Positions 36,101-44,445 are shown, numbered from the stretch's first letter. The stretch is 64,000 bases of DNA from Myxococcales bacterium (GCA_016792845.1 JAEUKH010000016.1:1-64000), one strand, 5' to 3'. The notes: a model not told the origin generated them from the letters alone. A program made the numbers and translations.

Positions 36101-36119
36101 ATGTTCACAGTGTGAACAT
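36101..36119. repeat. Dispersed palindrome, family A (intergenic)
   Basis: ATGTTCACAGTGTGAACAT, an almost perfect palindrome with a one-base centre, followed by TGCAGCGA exactly as at 20568-20586. It lies 15 bp after the YihY stop and 42 bp before the methyltransferase start. Confidence 0.65.
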
Positions 36120-36161
36120 TGCAGCGATGGGCCTTGCTTGCGCCGGGCCTCGGGCCCAACG

Positions 36162-37052
36162 ATGCCGACCATGGAAGAGCATTTCGCGCTGATCCGCGGC
36201 CTCGACCGCGCCCCCACGGGCGACGAGGTGGTGGCCGAGCTTGCGGCCTTTCACGCGGCCCACCCTGGCGTGACCGAGGCCTCGGTGGGGGCGATGCGCG
36301 ACGACGCGGGCCTGACGAGCTACGCCCGGCTGGCGTCGCGGGTGCCCGACGGGGCGCGCACGGTGCTCGAAGTGGGCTGCGGCAACGGCCCGCTCCTGGC
36401 GGAGCTTCTGGCCCGTCGACCGGCGTTCGAGCGCGTCACCGGGGTCGACGCGTGCGCGGCCGAGGTGGCCCGCGCGCGGGCGCGCTTTGATGACCCGCGG
36501 CTCTGCCTCCATACGGCCGACATGCGCGCGTTGCCGAGCGAGATCGCGCCCGTCGATGCGATCGTCTCGCACCACGCGCTCTACATCGTGCGGCCCATCG
36601 AGCTGGCCCTCGGGTCGCTGGCGCGGGCCCTCAAGCCCGGCGGTACGCTCACGATGGTGCACTGGAGCCCCGAGGCCACCGAGCACCGCCCCTTCGCCGA
36701 GATGATCACGGCCTTTGGCGCGCTGACGGCCCGCGACGTGCCGCATTTTCGCGGTTGGGGCGACCCTCGGATGTTCTCGCGCGACGCGATGACCGCGCTC
36801 TTCGAGGCGTGCGGCTTCGGCGCGGCCCCGGCGCTCAGCATCGACTGTCACGCGGTGCACGCGACGGAGCCCGTCGACGACGCGGTCGAGCGTCTGATTC
36901 GCTTCTTCTACTCGGCCCATTTGCAGCGCCCCGAGACCCGCGCCGCGCTGCGCGAGACCTGGCGGGCGATGCTGTCGCGCGAGGCGACGGCCGAGGGTGT
37001 CGTGCGGCACACCTTCCCCTATGCGGTGATCACGGTGACCCGGGGGTCGTGA
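36162..37052 (+). CDS. Class I SAM-dependent methyltransferase
   Basis: 296 residues from ATG 36162 (36171 is an alternative). The SAM site is VLEVGCGNGPLLAELL near residue 75, with GVDACAAEVARARARF (motif II), IVSHHALYIV (motif IV) and RALKPGGTLTMVHW (motif V/VI). The C-terminal part carries substrate-binding elements that I cannot assign. The fold matches small-molecule methyltransferases of the Methyltransf_11/25 type. The substrate is unknown and neighbours give no clue. Confidence 0.8.
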   Translation: MPTMEEHFALIRGLDRAPTGDEVVAELAAFHAAHPGVTEASVGAMRDDAGLTSYARLASRVPDGARTVLEVGCGNGPLLAELLARRPAFERVTGVDACAAEVARARARFDDPRLCLHTADMRALPSEIAPVDAIVSHHALYIVRPIELALGSLARALKPGGTLTMVHWSPEATEHRPFAEMITAFGALTARDVPHFRGWGDPRMFSRDAMTALFEACGFGAAPALSIDCHAVHATEPVDDAVERLIRFFYSAHLQRPETRAALRETWRAMLSREATAEGVVRHTFPYAVITVTRGS

Positions 37053-37101
37053 CGGCGGCGGCTTGCCTTGGGCCTCGCGGGCCCGTACCTACGCCGTCGC
37101 G

Positions 37102-37590
37102 ATGTCAGACGAGACCAAGAGGTACGACGGCCCGAACCACGACGGCGCGGCCCACAGCGCCCCCTACGGCCTCTCGCGCATGGCCCCGGCGATCGACCTC
37201 GTCGACATGGCGCGCGAGATCAAGCAGGCCGACGCCCTCCTCGGCGCCGTGGCGGCCGACAAGCTCGGGCAGATCGCCGAGCAGATCCGGGCGCTCCAAG
37301 AGCAGGCCCGGGCGCTGCTTGAGAAGACCCGCCGCGACGCGAGCCTTCACCGCGTGCCGTGCCGCTTCGCGAAGGTGCCCGGTCAGGTCTACCATCTCTA
37401 CCGCCGCGACCCGAACGACGAGGCCTCGCGCTTCTGGTCGATCCTTTCGCCCGACGACTGGCGCGGTCGGCTCCCGGGCGAGCACCTCGGCGCGTACCGC
37501 CTTGAGAGCGACCAATCGTTTACCGCGGCGGCCGACATCGAGGCTCGCGAGCAGCGCGCGCTCGGGGCGCGGCACCTCCTCGGGGGCTGA
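37102..37590 (+). CDS. DUF2452 protein, homologue of human C1orf50
   Basis: 162 residues from ATG 37102. It matches the DUF2452 family through its full length: IDLVDMAREIKQADALLGAVA, KLGQIAEQIRALQEQARALLE, RDASLHRVPCRFAKVPGQVYHLY, FWSILSPDDWR, HLGAYRLESDQSFT and a closing DIEAREQ. The same order of motifs is found in the human protein C1orf50, as I recall that sequence. The family is soluble with an N-terminal helical part; the biochemical function is unknown. It lies in the interrupted dcw region without operon partners. Confidence 0.82.
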   Translation: MSDETKRYDGPNHDGAAHSAPYGLSRMAPAIDLVDMAREIKQADALLGAVAADKLGQIAEQIRALQEQARALLEKTRRDASLHRVPCRFAKVPGQVYHLYRRDPNDEASRFWSILSPDDWRGRLPGEHLGAYRLESDQSFTAAADIEAREQRALGARHLLGG

Positions 37591-37931
37591 GCGCGGGGCC
37601 GCCCGGCTTCGTCTGCAAACGAAAAAATAGTTGACGGTCGGTCGAAGCTTTGCTTTGATGCGACGCTCCGATGCGTCGCGCGTGTTGCCTGGCGCGGTCT
37701 GTTCGGTCGAATCGATGCGACCTTCGCCACGGCGGCCCACGGCGTGCGCTGGCGCTGCGTCGCGGGCTCGCACGGCCAGCCATTCCAGTCACCCCAAGAC
37801 CTCATCGACAGGGTGGCGCGGTCTTCCATCAAGACGACTTCGACGACGCGCGGTGAGGCGGGTGTGGCCTCACGCCGCGCATCGACTGAATTCCGCAGTC
37901 AAACCTGCAATTGCACAGCGAGCGGGTCACC
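37591..37931. other. Intergenic region with a sigma-70-like promoter
   Basis: 341 bp. TTGACG (37631-37636), 17 bp, TTTGAT (37654-37659) is a good promoter match in a locally AT-rich patch (AAAAAATAG just upstream). The following 270 bp before the lipoprotein gene contains short open frames in several phases but none with recognisable protein character; it may be a long leader. Confidence 0.5.
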
Positions 37932-38790
37932 ATGAAGAGGGCGCAGCGGGCTTTGATCATCGCACTGTGTTGGGGCTCAACGCTCTCGGCGTGCGGCTCC
38001 ACGGTGGTCGAAACGTCACAAGATGCGTCAATCGACGGCGCATCACTTGAAGACGGCGGTGACGTCGAGGCGATCGCTTGCCCCGCGACGCCGTGCCCGT
38101 CGGGCGCCGCGTGCTGCGTGGGTACCGGGCGATGCTTCCGGCTCGCGAACGAAGCGACGGCGTGCCCGCGACCGCCGCAAGACGCGATGCCGAACCGCAC
38201 GTGCAGCGCCAACACGCAATGCGCAGCCGGTGAGTTCTGCATCAGCGACAACGCTCGGCTCTGTCAGGGCCCTGGGCACTGTTTGCCTCGTTCGAATTGC
38301 GGCTCGTGCACGGGGGCGAACTGCACTGTCTGCGGGTGCGATGGTGCAAACTATCCTTCGATTCAAGCGGCTTGTAGAGCGGGTGTTCGCAGCTCAAGTG
38401 CCGCGAGCGGTGCGTGCGGTGTCTCGATCACGGGCGACGCGGGGGTCGCGCAGATGGTGCCGTGCGGCTTTGACGCCCAGTGCCCGGCTGAGATGCGCTG
38501 CTGCACCCTCACGGGCGCGTGCGTCGCGCGGGCGTGCGAGGGCTGCTGCGTGCGCCCACCACCGGGTACGCTCTTTCCCTGCGCAGACAACACGATGTGC
38601 CGGGCGTTTGAGCTCTGCATCGGTGACGGCTGCGGCACCCCGGGCGGTTGCGCGTCGCGAGAACCAGAGTCGCTGCACCGGCGCCGTCGAGCCCGTGTGC
38701 GGCTGCAACGGCACGCGGTACATCAACGCGTGTTGGGCCTCTGTGGCCGGAGAGCGCGTCACCACCGACGCCCGCTGCCCCGCGCCGTAG
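37932..38790 (+). pseudogene. Cys-rich Kazal-like lipoprotein, apparently frameshifted
   Basis: ATG 37932 begins a lipoprotein with lipobox LSAC (residues about 18-21) and several Cys-rich modules: CPSGAACCVGTGRCF, CAAGEFCISDN, CTVCGCDGANYPS, CPAEMRCCTLTGAC and MCRAFELCIGDGC. Near 38636-38660 the first frame loses its Cys-rich character, although it stays open to 38867. The +1 frame there continues with RCTGAVEPVCGCNGTRYINAC, a Kazal-type motif, and stops at 38790. One extra base in the CCCC or GGG run at 38636-38644 would explain this. It is either a pseudogene or a sequencing error. Confidence 0.65.
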
Positions 38791-38863
38791 CGACGCGCAA
38801 CCGCACGCTCACCGCCGCGGCGCGCGACAACACGCGGGAGCGCAGCGCGCCAGACTCGCTGCC

Positions 38864-38878
38864 TTGACGGAGTGTCAA
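38864..38878. repeat. Dispersed palindrome, family B (single)
   Basis: TTGACGGAGTGTCAA: arms TTGAC and GTCAA with a 5-bp centre, in the gap before the gene at 38944. It has the same arms and spacing as the copies in the 94-bp repeats around the AAA+/subtilase pair. Confidence 0.5.
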
Positions 38879-38943
38879 CAAGTGACGCCGAGGCCCGCCC
38901 GTTGTGTCGGCGGGCTTCTGCGGCGATGCTAAGAAGCGAACCG

Positions 38944-39501
38944 ATGAAGCGTCAACCAACAGATCGACTCGCGGCGCACCTCTCGGCGGGGGGCGGGGTG
39001 TTCATCTCGCAACGTCGAATGCGCGAGATTCGTTGGGAGGAGAGCGTGCTGCGCGGGCGCCTCGCGCGTGAAGGAGACGCCGGTGCGACGGTCACCCATT
39101 CGACGTGCCATTGCGGCTCGGTAGGGTGTGTGGGCGTGCCCATCGCGCTCGCGGGGGCTGGGTGCGTGTTCGCATACCCCAGCGGGCCCGAGGGCTTCAT
39201 CGACGTCGATCGCGCGGGCTGTATCGTGAAGGCGACGCTCTCGGTGAATCACACGCCCGAGGGGCGGTTCAGGGTCACGCTGACCGCGCCGTCGGGTCGG
39301 GCCTTTCGCGTCGTGAGCGGGCCGCGCGACGCCGAGGGCGGGTCGCTCCACGGTCGACAGTTGGAGCTACCCCAAGTGCGGGGCGAGTGGGGTGAGGGGC
39401 GATGGCGGGTCGTCGTTGAGAGCCCGAGCGCCGCACCGTCGGGCGTCGCGCCCAAGTGCTGGCTCTACCTCTCGCTGCGTCGCGGGGGGCGGCGGGGCTG
39501 A
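38944..39501 (+). CDS. Hypothetical protein with possible P-domain-like beta fold
   Basis: 185 residues from ATG 38944. There is no signal peptide. An N-terminal helix (DRLAAHLSAGGGVFIS, then RRMREIRWEE) precedes a small Cys patch (STCHCGSVGCVG). The C-terminal half reads RFRVTLTAPSGRAFRVVSGP, then GEGRWRVVVESPSA and CWLYLSLR, a pattern reminiscent of the proprotein-convertase P-domain jelly roll. The resemblance is by eye only. I do not know the function. Confidence 0.65.
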   Translation: MKRQPTDRLAAHLSAGGGVFISQRRMREIRWEESVLRGRLAREGDAGATVTHSTCHCGSVGCVGVPIALAGAGCVFAYPSGPEGFIDVDRAGCIVKATLSVNHTPEGRFRVTLTAPSGRAFRVVSGPRDAEGGSLHGRQLELPQVRGEWGEGRWRVVVESPSAAPSGVAPKCWLYLSLRRGGRRG

Positions 39502-39594
39502 GCGGCACGTCGCAGCGCCGTTCGCAGCGCCAGGGCGACCCATGCGTCGGCTCGAAATCTGAATCTCGCGTCGCCTCGTAGCGCAGCCATCGTC

Positions 39595-40485
39595 ATGGCA
39601 AGCGCCCGCACCGCACCTCGTCACCTCCCCGTCGCGCACCCTCTTACGGCCCTCGCCGCCTCGGCCGACGGCCGCGTTTTGGCCACCACCGACGCGGGCT
39701 CGCCCGACCGCATCGTGCTGCGCGACGCAGACTCGGGCGCCGTTGTTGCGACGCTCGAAGGGGCGCGGCCTCACTTTCTCGACGACGCGCGCCTCGCGGT
39801 GTTTCGCGACGAGGCCTGGCACTTCTACGACTCCGCCCGCGCCGAAGTGCCCGTTGACACCGTCGCCGTCGGAGGCCCCGGGGCCGAGGCGCGCCTCTCG
39901 CGCGACGGTCGCTGGAGCTTCACCGAAGGCGCGGGGGTCGTACGGCTCGATGGCCGAGAGAAGCGGGCGTTGCCGCGCGTCGTCGCGACGCCGCGTCGGG
40001 TGCACTTCCTCGACCACGATCAAGCCTTGGTGCTCGACGCTGCGGGCGAGCTCTGGCTGGTCAATCTTCGCGAAGACCGCGCTGTGAAGTATTTTAGCGA
40101 GATCGACCCCACGAGCACGGCGCTCGCGGCGGGGGGCGCGGCCTTCGCCCTTCGCACGGCGCAGAGCCTCGTGGTGATCGACCTCCTGCGCGGCCGCATG
40201 AAGCGCGAGCCGAGGCTCAAGCTCTTGCCCGGTCAGCGCGCCGACGCCGCCGCCGTCGCCCTCAACGACCGCTACCTCGCCGTGAGCGTCGAAGCGGGCG
40301 TCGCGACCTGGGAGCTCGAAGAATTTCGCAAGCTCCCGGCGCTCAAGACCCGCACCCCCGCACAGATGGCCTTCGCGGGCCGCGACGGCGCGACCCTGTG
40401 GTGCGACCGCGCGGAGGGCGCGGGGTCCGACGGCGACGGGCTCGAAGCGTGGCAGGTCGTGACCAGGAAGCGGCTCCTCGGGTGA
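39595..40485 (+). CDS. WD40/YVTN-like beta-propeller protein
   Basis: 296 residues from ATG 39595. There is no signal peptide. About six blade-like repeats are seen: LTALAASADGRVLATTDAG with RIVLRDADSGAVVATLEG, ARLSRDGRWSFTEG, VHFLDHDQALVLDAAGELWLV, LVVIDLLRGRM, and AVALNDRYLAVSVEAGVATWELE. Such propellers are protein-binding scaffolds. The next gene on the strand is the AAA+ ATPase, beyond the first 94-bp repeat, so this gene is outside that cassette. Confidence 0.7.
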   Translation: MASARTAPRHLPVAHPLTALAASADGRVLATTDAGSPDRIVLRDADSGAVVATLEGARPHFLDDARLAVFRDEAWHFYDSARAEVPVDTVAVGGPGAEARLSRDGRWSFTEGAGVVRLDGREKRALPRVVATPRRVHFLDHDQALVLDAAGELWLVNLREDRAVKYFSEIDPTSTALAAGGAAFALRTAQSLVVIDLLRGRMKREPRLKLLPGQRADAAAVALNDRYLAVSVEAGVATWELEEFRKLPALKTRTPAQMAFAGRDGATLWCDRAEGAGSDGDGLEAWQVVTRKRLLG

Positions 40486-40490
40486 GGGGG

Positions 40491-40584
40491 CGCGCCGCGT
40501 GTTGACGCTGTGTCAACCCTACGGCCCAAGGCGCAGCGGTCACCCGACGGCGCGCGGGCCGCGTGTTGACGCTGTGTCAAGACA
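40491..40584 (+). repeat. 94-bp direct repeat, left copy
   Basis: It runs from CGCGCCGCGTGTTGAC to GTCAAGACA and matches the segment 44337-44430 with 88 of 94 identical positions and no gaps (counted by eye). It contains two TTGACGCTGTGTCAA palindromes at 40502-40516 and 40566-40580, 64 bp apart. It lies just upstream of the AAA+ ATPase/subtilase operon, with the partner just downstream. Confidence 0.9.
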
Positions 40585-40656
40585 TGCAAGCCGCGTCGGC
40601 GCGGTCAACAAGTTGGTGGACAGTGTAGGATAAGGTAGGGCGGTCAGGAAATGCCC

Positions 40657-40703
40657 TGTTGACTCCGCGTTGCCATGACGCCGAGGCATCGAGTCAACAT
40701 AAT
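40657..40703 (+). promoter_or_regulatory. Promoter and operator-like palindrome of the AAA+/subtilase operon
   Basis: ATGACG (40675-40680), 17 bp, CATAAT (40698-40703) is a plausible sigma-70 promoter. Perfect 9-bp arms TGTTGACTC (40657-40665) and GAGTCAACA (40691-40699) bracket the -35 and run into the -10; inner arms TGCC/GGCA extend the symmetry. This layout suits repression, possibly autoregulation. Confidence 0.55.
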
Positions 40704-40725
40704 GTCTGGGCAGGAGTGACCAAGC

Positions 40726-41703
40726 GTGGCGACAGCAGACCAACTTCGAGCGCTCATTGAGAGCCACGGCGAGGGTGACGACGACCGATTCTACTCCGTC
40801 GCGCTCCAGGTCGCTGCGCAGGCGGCTCGTAGCGGCCATGGCCGCATCGCACGAGAACTTCGTGACCTCGTCGATCAGCACAAGGTCAACCGAGGCACGC
40901 CGGGGGGGCGACCGGTTCCGCTTGCGCAGCCTCGTGGAGAGCTCGCTGGGCTGCTCACGGTCACTTACCCGAAGGTGCGGCTCGACAGCATGGCGCTCGA
41001 TGAGGCCACCCGGGGGCGACTGTATCGGGTGGTCAGAGAGCAGGTCGCGCGGGGGCAACTACGCGAGCACGGCTTCGCGCCTCAGCGCCGCCTCTTGCTC
41101 GTAGGCCCGCCGGGTACGGGGAAGACCATGACCGCATCGGCGCTTGCGGGTGAATTGGCGTTGCCGCTTTTCACCGTTCTCTTTGACGGCCTGATCTCGA
41201 AGTTTCTCGGAGAGACGGCGGCGAAGCTCAGAATGGTCTTCGAGGCTGTGACGCAGGTGCGTGGGGTGTACCTCTTCGACGAGTTCGACGCCCTCGGCGG
41301 CGAGCGCTCGGCCGCCAACGACGTCGGTGAGATTCGTCGCGTCTTGAACGCCTTCTTGCAGTTTCTCGAACAAGACCACTCTGACAGCGTGATCGTGGCG
41401 GCGACCAATCACCCTGATCTCCTCGACAGGGCGCTCTTTCGGCGGTTTGACGTGCTCATCCCGTACGCGCTCCCCGACGGGGTTGTGGCCGAGCGGATCA
41501 TGCGCGCGCGGTTGTCGTCGCTCGACGCTCATGCCGTCGACTGGTCGAGCGCGCGCCGCGCTGCTGCGGGGCTGAGCCACGCCGAGATCACTCGCGCCTG
41601 CGAGGACGCAGCGAAGCAGGCAATCCTCGACGGGAGCGCGAGCGTGTCGGGTGAGGCTTTGGTCACGGCACTTGACCAGAGCCGCGCGGCTCGGGGAGGC
41701 TAG
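40726..41703 (+). CDS. ietA: AAA+ ATPase, IetA-like (defence/toxin-antitoxin pair)
   Basis: 325 residues from GTG 40726, with CAGGAG 9 bp upstream. An N-terminal helical region of about 85 residues precedes a classic AAA+ module. Walker A is GPPGTGKT at 127-134, Walker B is YLFDEFDA with D185-E186, sensor 1 is AATNHPDLLDRALFRRFD with candidate Arg fingers, and a C-terminal helical lid reads GLSHAEITRACEDAAKQAI. The next gene encodes a subtilase starting 21 bp downstream. This pairing is that of IetA-IetS, first described as a plasmid stability pair in Agrobacterium and later listed among anti-phage systems; that attribution is from memory. IetA would restrain or target the protease. Lower GC and codon choice than neighbours suggest transfer. 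Confidence 0.82.
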   Translation: MATADQLRALIESHGEGDDDRFYSVALQVAAQAARSGHGRIARELRDLVDQHKVNRGTPGGRPVPLAQPRGELAGLLTVTYPKVRLDSMALDEATRGRLYRVVREQVARGQLREHGFAPQRRLLLVGPPGTGKTMTASALAGELALPLFTVLFDGLISKFLGETAAKLRMVFEAVTQVRGVYLFDEFDALGGERSAANDVGEIRRVLNAFLQFLEQDHSDSVIVAATNHPDLLDRALFRRFDVLIPYALPDGVVAERIMRARLSSLDAHAVDWSSARRAAAGLSHAEITRACEDAAKQAILDGSASVSGEALVTALDQSRAARGG

Positions 41704-41724
41704 CGCGCTCCGGGAGGGCGTTTC

Positions 41725-44274
41725 TTGGCCGCACCACGAGATCGTCAACACATCTTTTTGTCACCGACTGTCGCGACGCAGAACTACGCTTCGCCTCGGC
41801 AAGGCGGCGGTCCTAAGGAATTGAGCGGGCCACACGATCGGCCGGCTCATGCCAAGGCGCTCGAGGTTGGCCTCAGCGAAGCGATTCGCGAGGCCGGGGA
41901 TCGTCGGATGCGCGCGCAGCTACCCATCGATCCCGAGCGCGTGGGCATGTACCTGACCTTCGAGAGCTCCAAAGGGATCGAGCTCAATCTGGAGGGGCTG
42001 CAGAACCCAAGCAAAGGCATCGAGCTCGTTGCCTGTGTGCGCGAAGGCGACCATGAGCGTGCGACGGTTTACGTCCCCGACAGTCAGCGAGGGTTCTTCT
42101 TCGAGCGATTACAGGCGTATGAGCGATCAACGGGTCGTCGTGGCGAGACGAACTACCGTGACGTCATCGACAGGGTCTCGGCCGTTCGACTCGCGACGCT
42201 CCGCGCGCTCTGGACAGACGGACCTGACACCTTCCCCGCGATTCAAGAACAAGTTTGGTGGGAAGTCTGGTTACGGCGCACCGATCGCGGGGAGGTCGAG
42301 CGCCTGCGACATTTCGCAGAGAAGAAGCAGCTTGCGATCGGACGCCGAAGGCTCGACTTCGAAGACCGCATCGTCGTCGTGCTGCGCGGCTCGGCGGAGC
42401 AGCTGTCGTCATCGATCGACGTTCTTGGCGACCTCGCAGAGGTGCGTCGCGCGACGGAGTCGCCCCTCGTCTTTGATCGGATGCCGCCGTCTGAACAACG
42501 CGAATGGATTAAAGCCGCTCTGAACGGTGTCGCTCCGCCCAGCGTCGATGGCCCCGCGGTTTGTGTCCTCGATACAGGCGTTTTTCAGGAGCATCCGCTT
42601 CTTGCGATGGCGCTCTCGCCGAGTGACTGTCACACGGTCGATCCGAACTGGGGGCCGACCGACAGAGATGGCCACGGCACCCAGATGGCGGGCCTTGCGC
42701 TTCACGGAGACCTCGTCGATCCGTTGCTCTCTCTCGGGCCGCAGCCGCTCCACCACCGATTGGAGTCGGTCAAAATCCTCGAACCGCGTCAGGAAAGCCG
42801 CTATGAGCTTTACGGTTCGATCACCATCGACGCGGTCTCTCGGGTCGAGATCGAGCAGCCGAAGCGCCGCCGATGCTTCTCGTTGGCGGTCACCACGAGC
42901 CAGAGGGCTGACGCGCAACGTTCAGACTCCTTCTCTATCCAGCCGACATCGTGGTCGGCCGCGATCGACGCGCTCTCTGCGGGGCGCGCCATCGATCCTC
43001 ACAGCCGAGGGCTGCGCTACGATTCCGAACAGACGCCTCGACGACTGTTTGTGGTGTCGGCAGGCAATATCACCCCCAAACGGGTGGAGTACCTCGATGA
43101 TTGTGACACCCACGTCGTCGAGGATCCGGCACATGCTTGGAACGCTCTCACCGTCGGCGCGAGCACAAACCTGACAGCGATCGAGGAACACAATCATGTT
43201 CGATCGGGGTGGAGTGCCTTGGCAAGTGAAGGCGATCTCTCTCCCTACAGCCGTACGGGGTTGTTACTGGGAAGGACCTGGCCCATCAAGCCCGATGTCG
43301 TCTTCGAGGGCGGCAACGCTGCGGAAGACGGCCACGGCAACGTCGACTTCGGTCTCGCGTCGCTCAGCCTCCTCACGACCGGCCTGCCGACAGCAGGTGC
43401 GGTCGAAAGCGGGCTCCTCGATGTCTCGAATGGCACGAGCGCAGCGACCGCGCAGGTGGCGCGCATCGCAGCCTCGGTGATGGCGGAGTACCCCCATCTG
43501 TGGCCAGAGACCGTGCGCGCCTTGGTCGTGCATTCGGCCCGCTGGACGACTGCGATGGAGGCGCATCGGACCGACAAGAAGAAGAAGGTCGCTGCGAGCC
43601 TTGCGCGGCGATACGGGTATGGGATCCCGAGTCGCGAGCGGGCCACGCGCAGCGCCAAAGACGCGCTCACGTTGGTGGTGCAAGGGGAACTCGTACCCTA
43701 TCTGCCGGAAGGCCGACCGCAGATGGATCTCTACACGCTCCCCTGGCCCCGCGAGGTGCTTCAGAGCCTTGGCGCAGCGACCGTCTGCCTCCGTGTGACC
43801 CTGTCGTACTTCATTGAACCGAACCCCGCCCGACGGGGCTGGCGTAGCCGCTTTCGCTACGCTTCGCACGGGTTGCGGTTCGCACTCAAGGACCCGACTG
43901 AGACGGTCGAGATGTTCGAGGCACGGGTCAACCGTATGGCGCGCCAGAGCCAGACGGCGAAGATTCCACCTCGGCCCAGCGACGGCGGCTGGCGCCTTGG
44001 CCCGAACGAACGCGACCGGGGCTCACTACATAGCGACTGCTGGACGGGCGCCGCGGCAAAGCTCGCCGACCGATATTGCGTGGCGGTCTTCCCCACCGCA
44101 GGCTGGTGGAAAGACGTTCGGCTGCCCTCCGATGCGCATCGCGTCGCGCGCTACGCACTTGTCGTCTCGATCGAAGCAGACGCCGTGCCCGTCGATGTCG
44201 ATCTCTGGACCCCCGTGGCGACGCAAGTAGGCCTCGTCGTCGCCCCCGATGCCCTCTCCGGCATCTCTGTTTGA
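41725..44274 (+). CDS. ietS: Subtilisin-like (S8) serine protease, IetS-like
   Basis: 849 residues from TTG 41725, with GGGAGGG just upstream. The N-terminal about 260 residues carry the conserved accessory region of this protease group (RVGMYLTFESSKGIELNLEGL, ATVYVPDSQRGFFFERL, LRALWTDGPDTFP, WWEVWLRR). The S8 triad is Asp283 in CVLDTGV, His317 in DGHGTQMAG and Ser572 in SNGTSAATAQ. A C-terminal beta-rich region of about 230 residues follows. It has no signal peptide, so it acts inside the cell, unlike secreted subtilases. With the AAA+ partner it forms an IetAS-like operon: an intracellular protease whose activity is presumably controlled by the ATPase and unleashed on infection or loss of the partner. 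Confidence 0.85.
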   Translation: MAAPRDRQHIFLSPTVATQNYASPRQGGGPKELSGPHDRPAHAKALEVGLSEAIREAGDRRMRAQLPIDPERVGMYLTFESSKGIELNLEGLQNPSKGIELVACVREGDHERATVYVPDSQRGFFFERLQAYERSTGRRGETNYRDVIDRVSAVRLATLRALWTDGPDTFPAIQEQVWWEVWLRRTDRGEVERLRHFAEKKQLAIGRRRLDFEDRIVVVLRGSAEQLSSSIDVLGDLAEVRRATESPLVFDRMPPSEQREWIKAALNGVAPPSVDGPAVCVLDTGVFQEHPLLAMALSPSDCHTVDPNWGPTDRDGHGTQMAGLALHGDLVDPLLSLGPQPLHHRLESVKILEPRQESRYELYGSITIDAVSRVEIEQPKRRRCFSLAVTTSQRADAQRSDSFSIQPTSWSAAIDALSAGRAIDPHSRGLRYDSEQTPRRLFVVSAGNITPKRVEYLDDCDTHVVEDPAHAWNALTVGASTNLTAIEEHNHVRSGWSALASEGDLSPYSRTGLLLGRTWPIKPDVVFEGGNAAEDGHGNVDFGLASLSLLTTGLPTAGAVESGLLDVSNGTSAATAQVARIAASVMAEYPHLWPETVRALVVHSARWTTAMEAHRTDKKKKVAASLARRYGYGIPSRERATRSAKDALTLVVQGELVPYLPEGRPQMDLYTLPWPREVLQSLGAATVCLRVTLSYFIEPNPARRGWRSRFRYASHGLRFALKDPTETVEMFEARVNRMARQSQTAKIPPRPSDGGWRLGPNERDRGSLHSDCWTGAAAKLADRYCVAVFPTAGWWKDVRLPSDAHRVARYALVVSIEADAVPVDVDLWTPVATQVGLVVAPDALSGISV

Positions 44275-44336
44275 CCGCCTGAACCCGTCGGTTCGTTGTC
44301 GCAGTCGTACCGCCAGCGGCCCCGCATCAGACCCAT

Positions 44337-44430
44337 CGCGCCGCGTGTTGACACTGTGTCAACCCTGCGGCCCAAGGCGAGGCCGTCACCCGACGGCGCG
44401 CGGGCCGCGTGTTGACGCTGGGTCAAGACA
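44337..44430 (+). repeat. 94-bp direct repeat, right copy
   Basis: Same length and orientation as 40491-40584, with six mismatches. Its palindromes are TTGACACTGTGTCAA (44348-44362) and TTGACGCTGGGTCAA (44412-44426), again 64 bp apart. It begins 62 bp after the subtilase stop, so the two copies bracket exactly the ATPase-protease operon. Confidence 0.9.
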
Positions 44431-44445
44431 GCGCCGCCGGAGCGC

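Noticed and set aside
37658..37935. Small proteins in the gap before the Kazal-like lipoprotein
   Set aside because: Several short frames overlap in different phases with no ribosome site, consistent start or protein-like motif.
40491..44430. Transposon or integrase-borne island
   Set aside because: The flanking repeats are direct, not terminal inverted repeats, and no transposase, integrase or tRNA attachment site is visible; only a repeat-bounded cassette can be supported.
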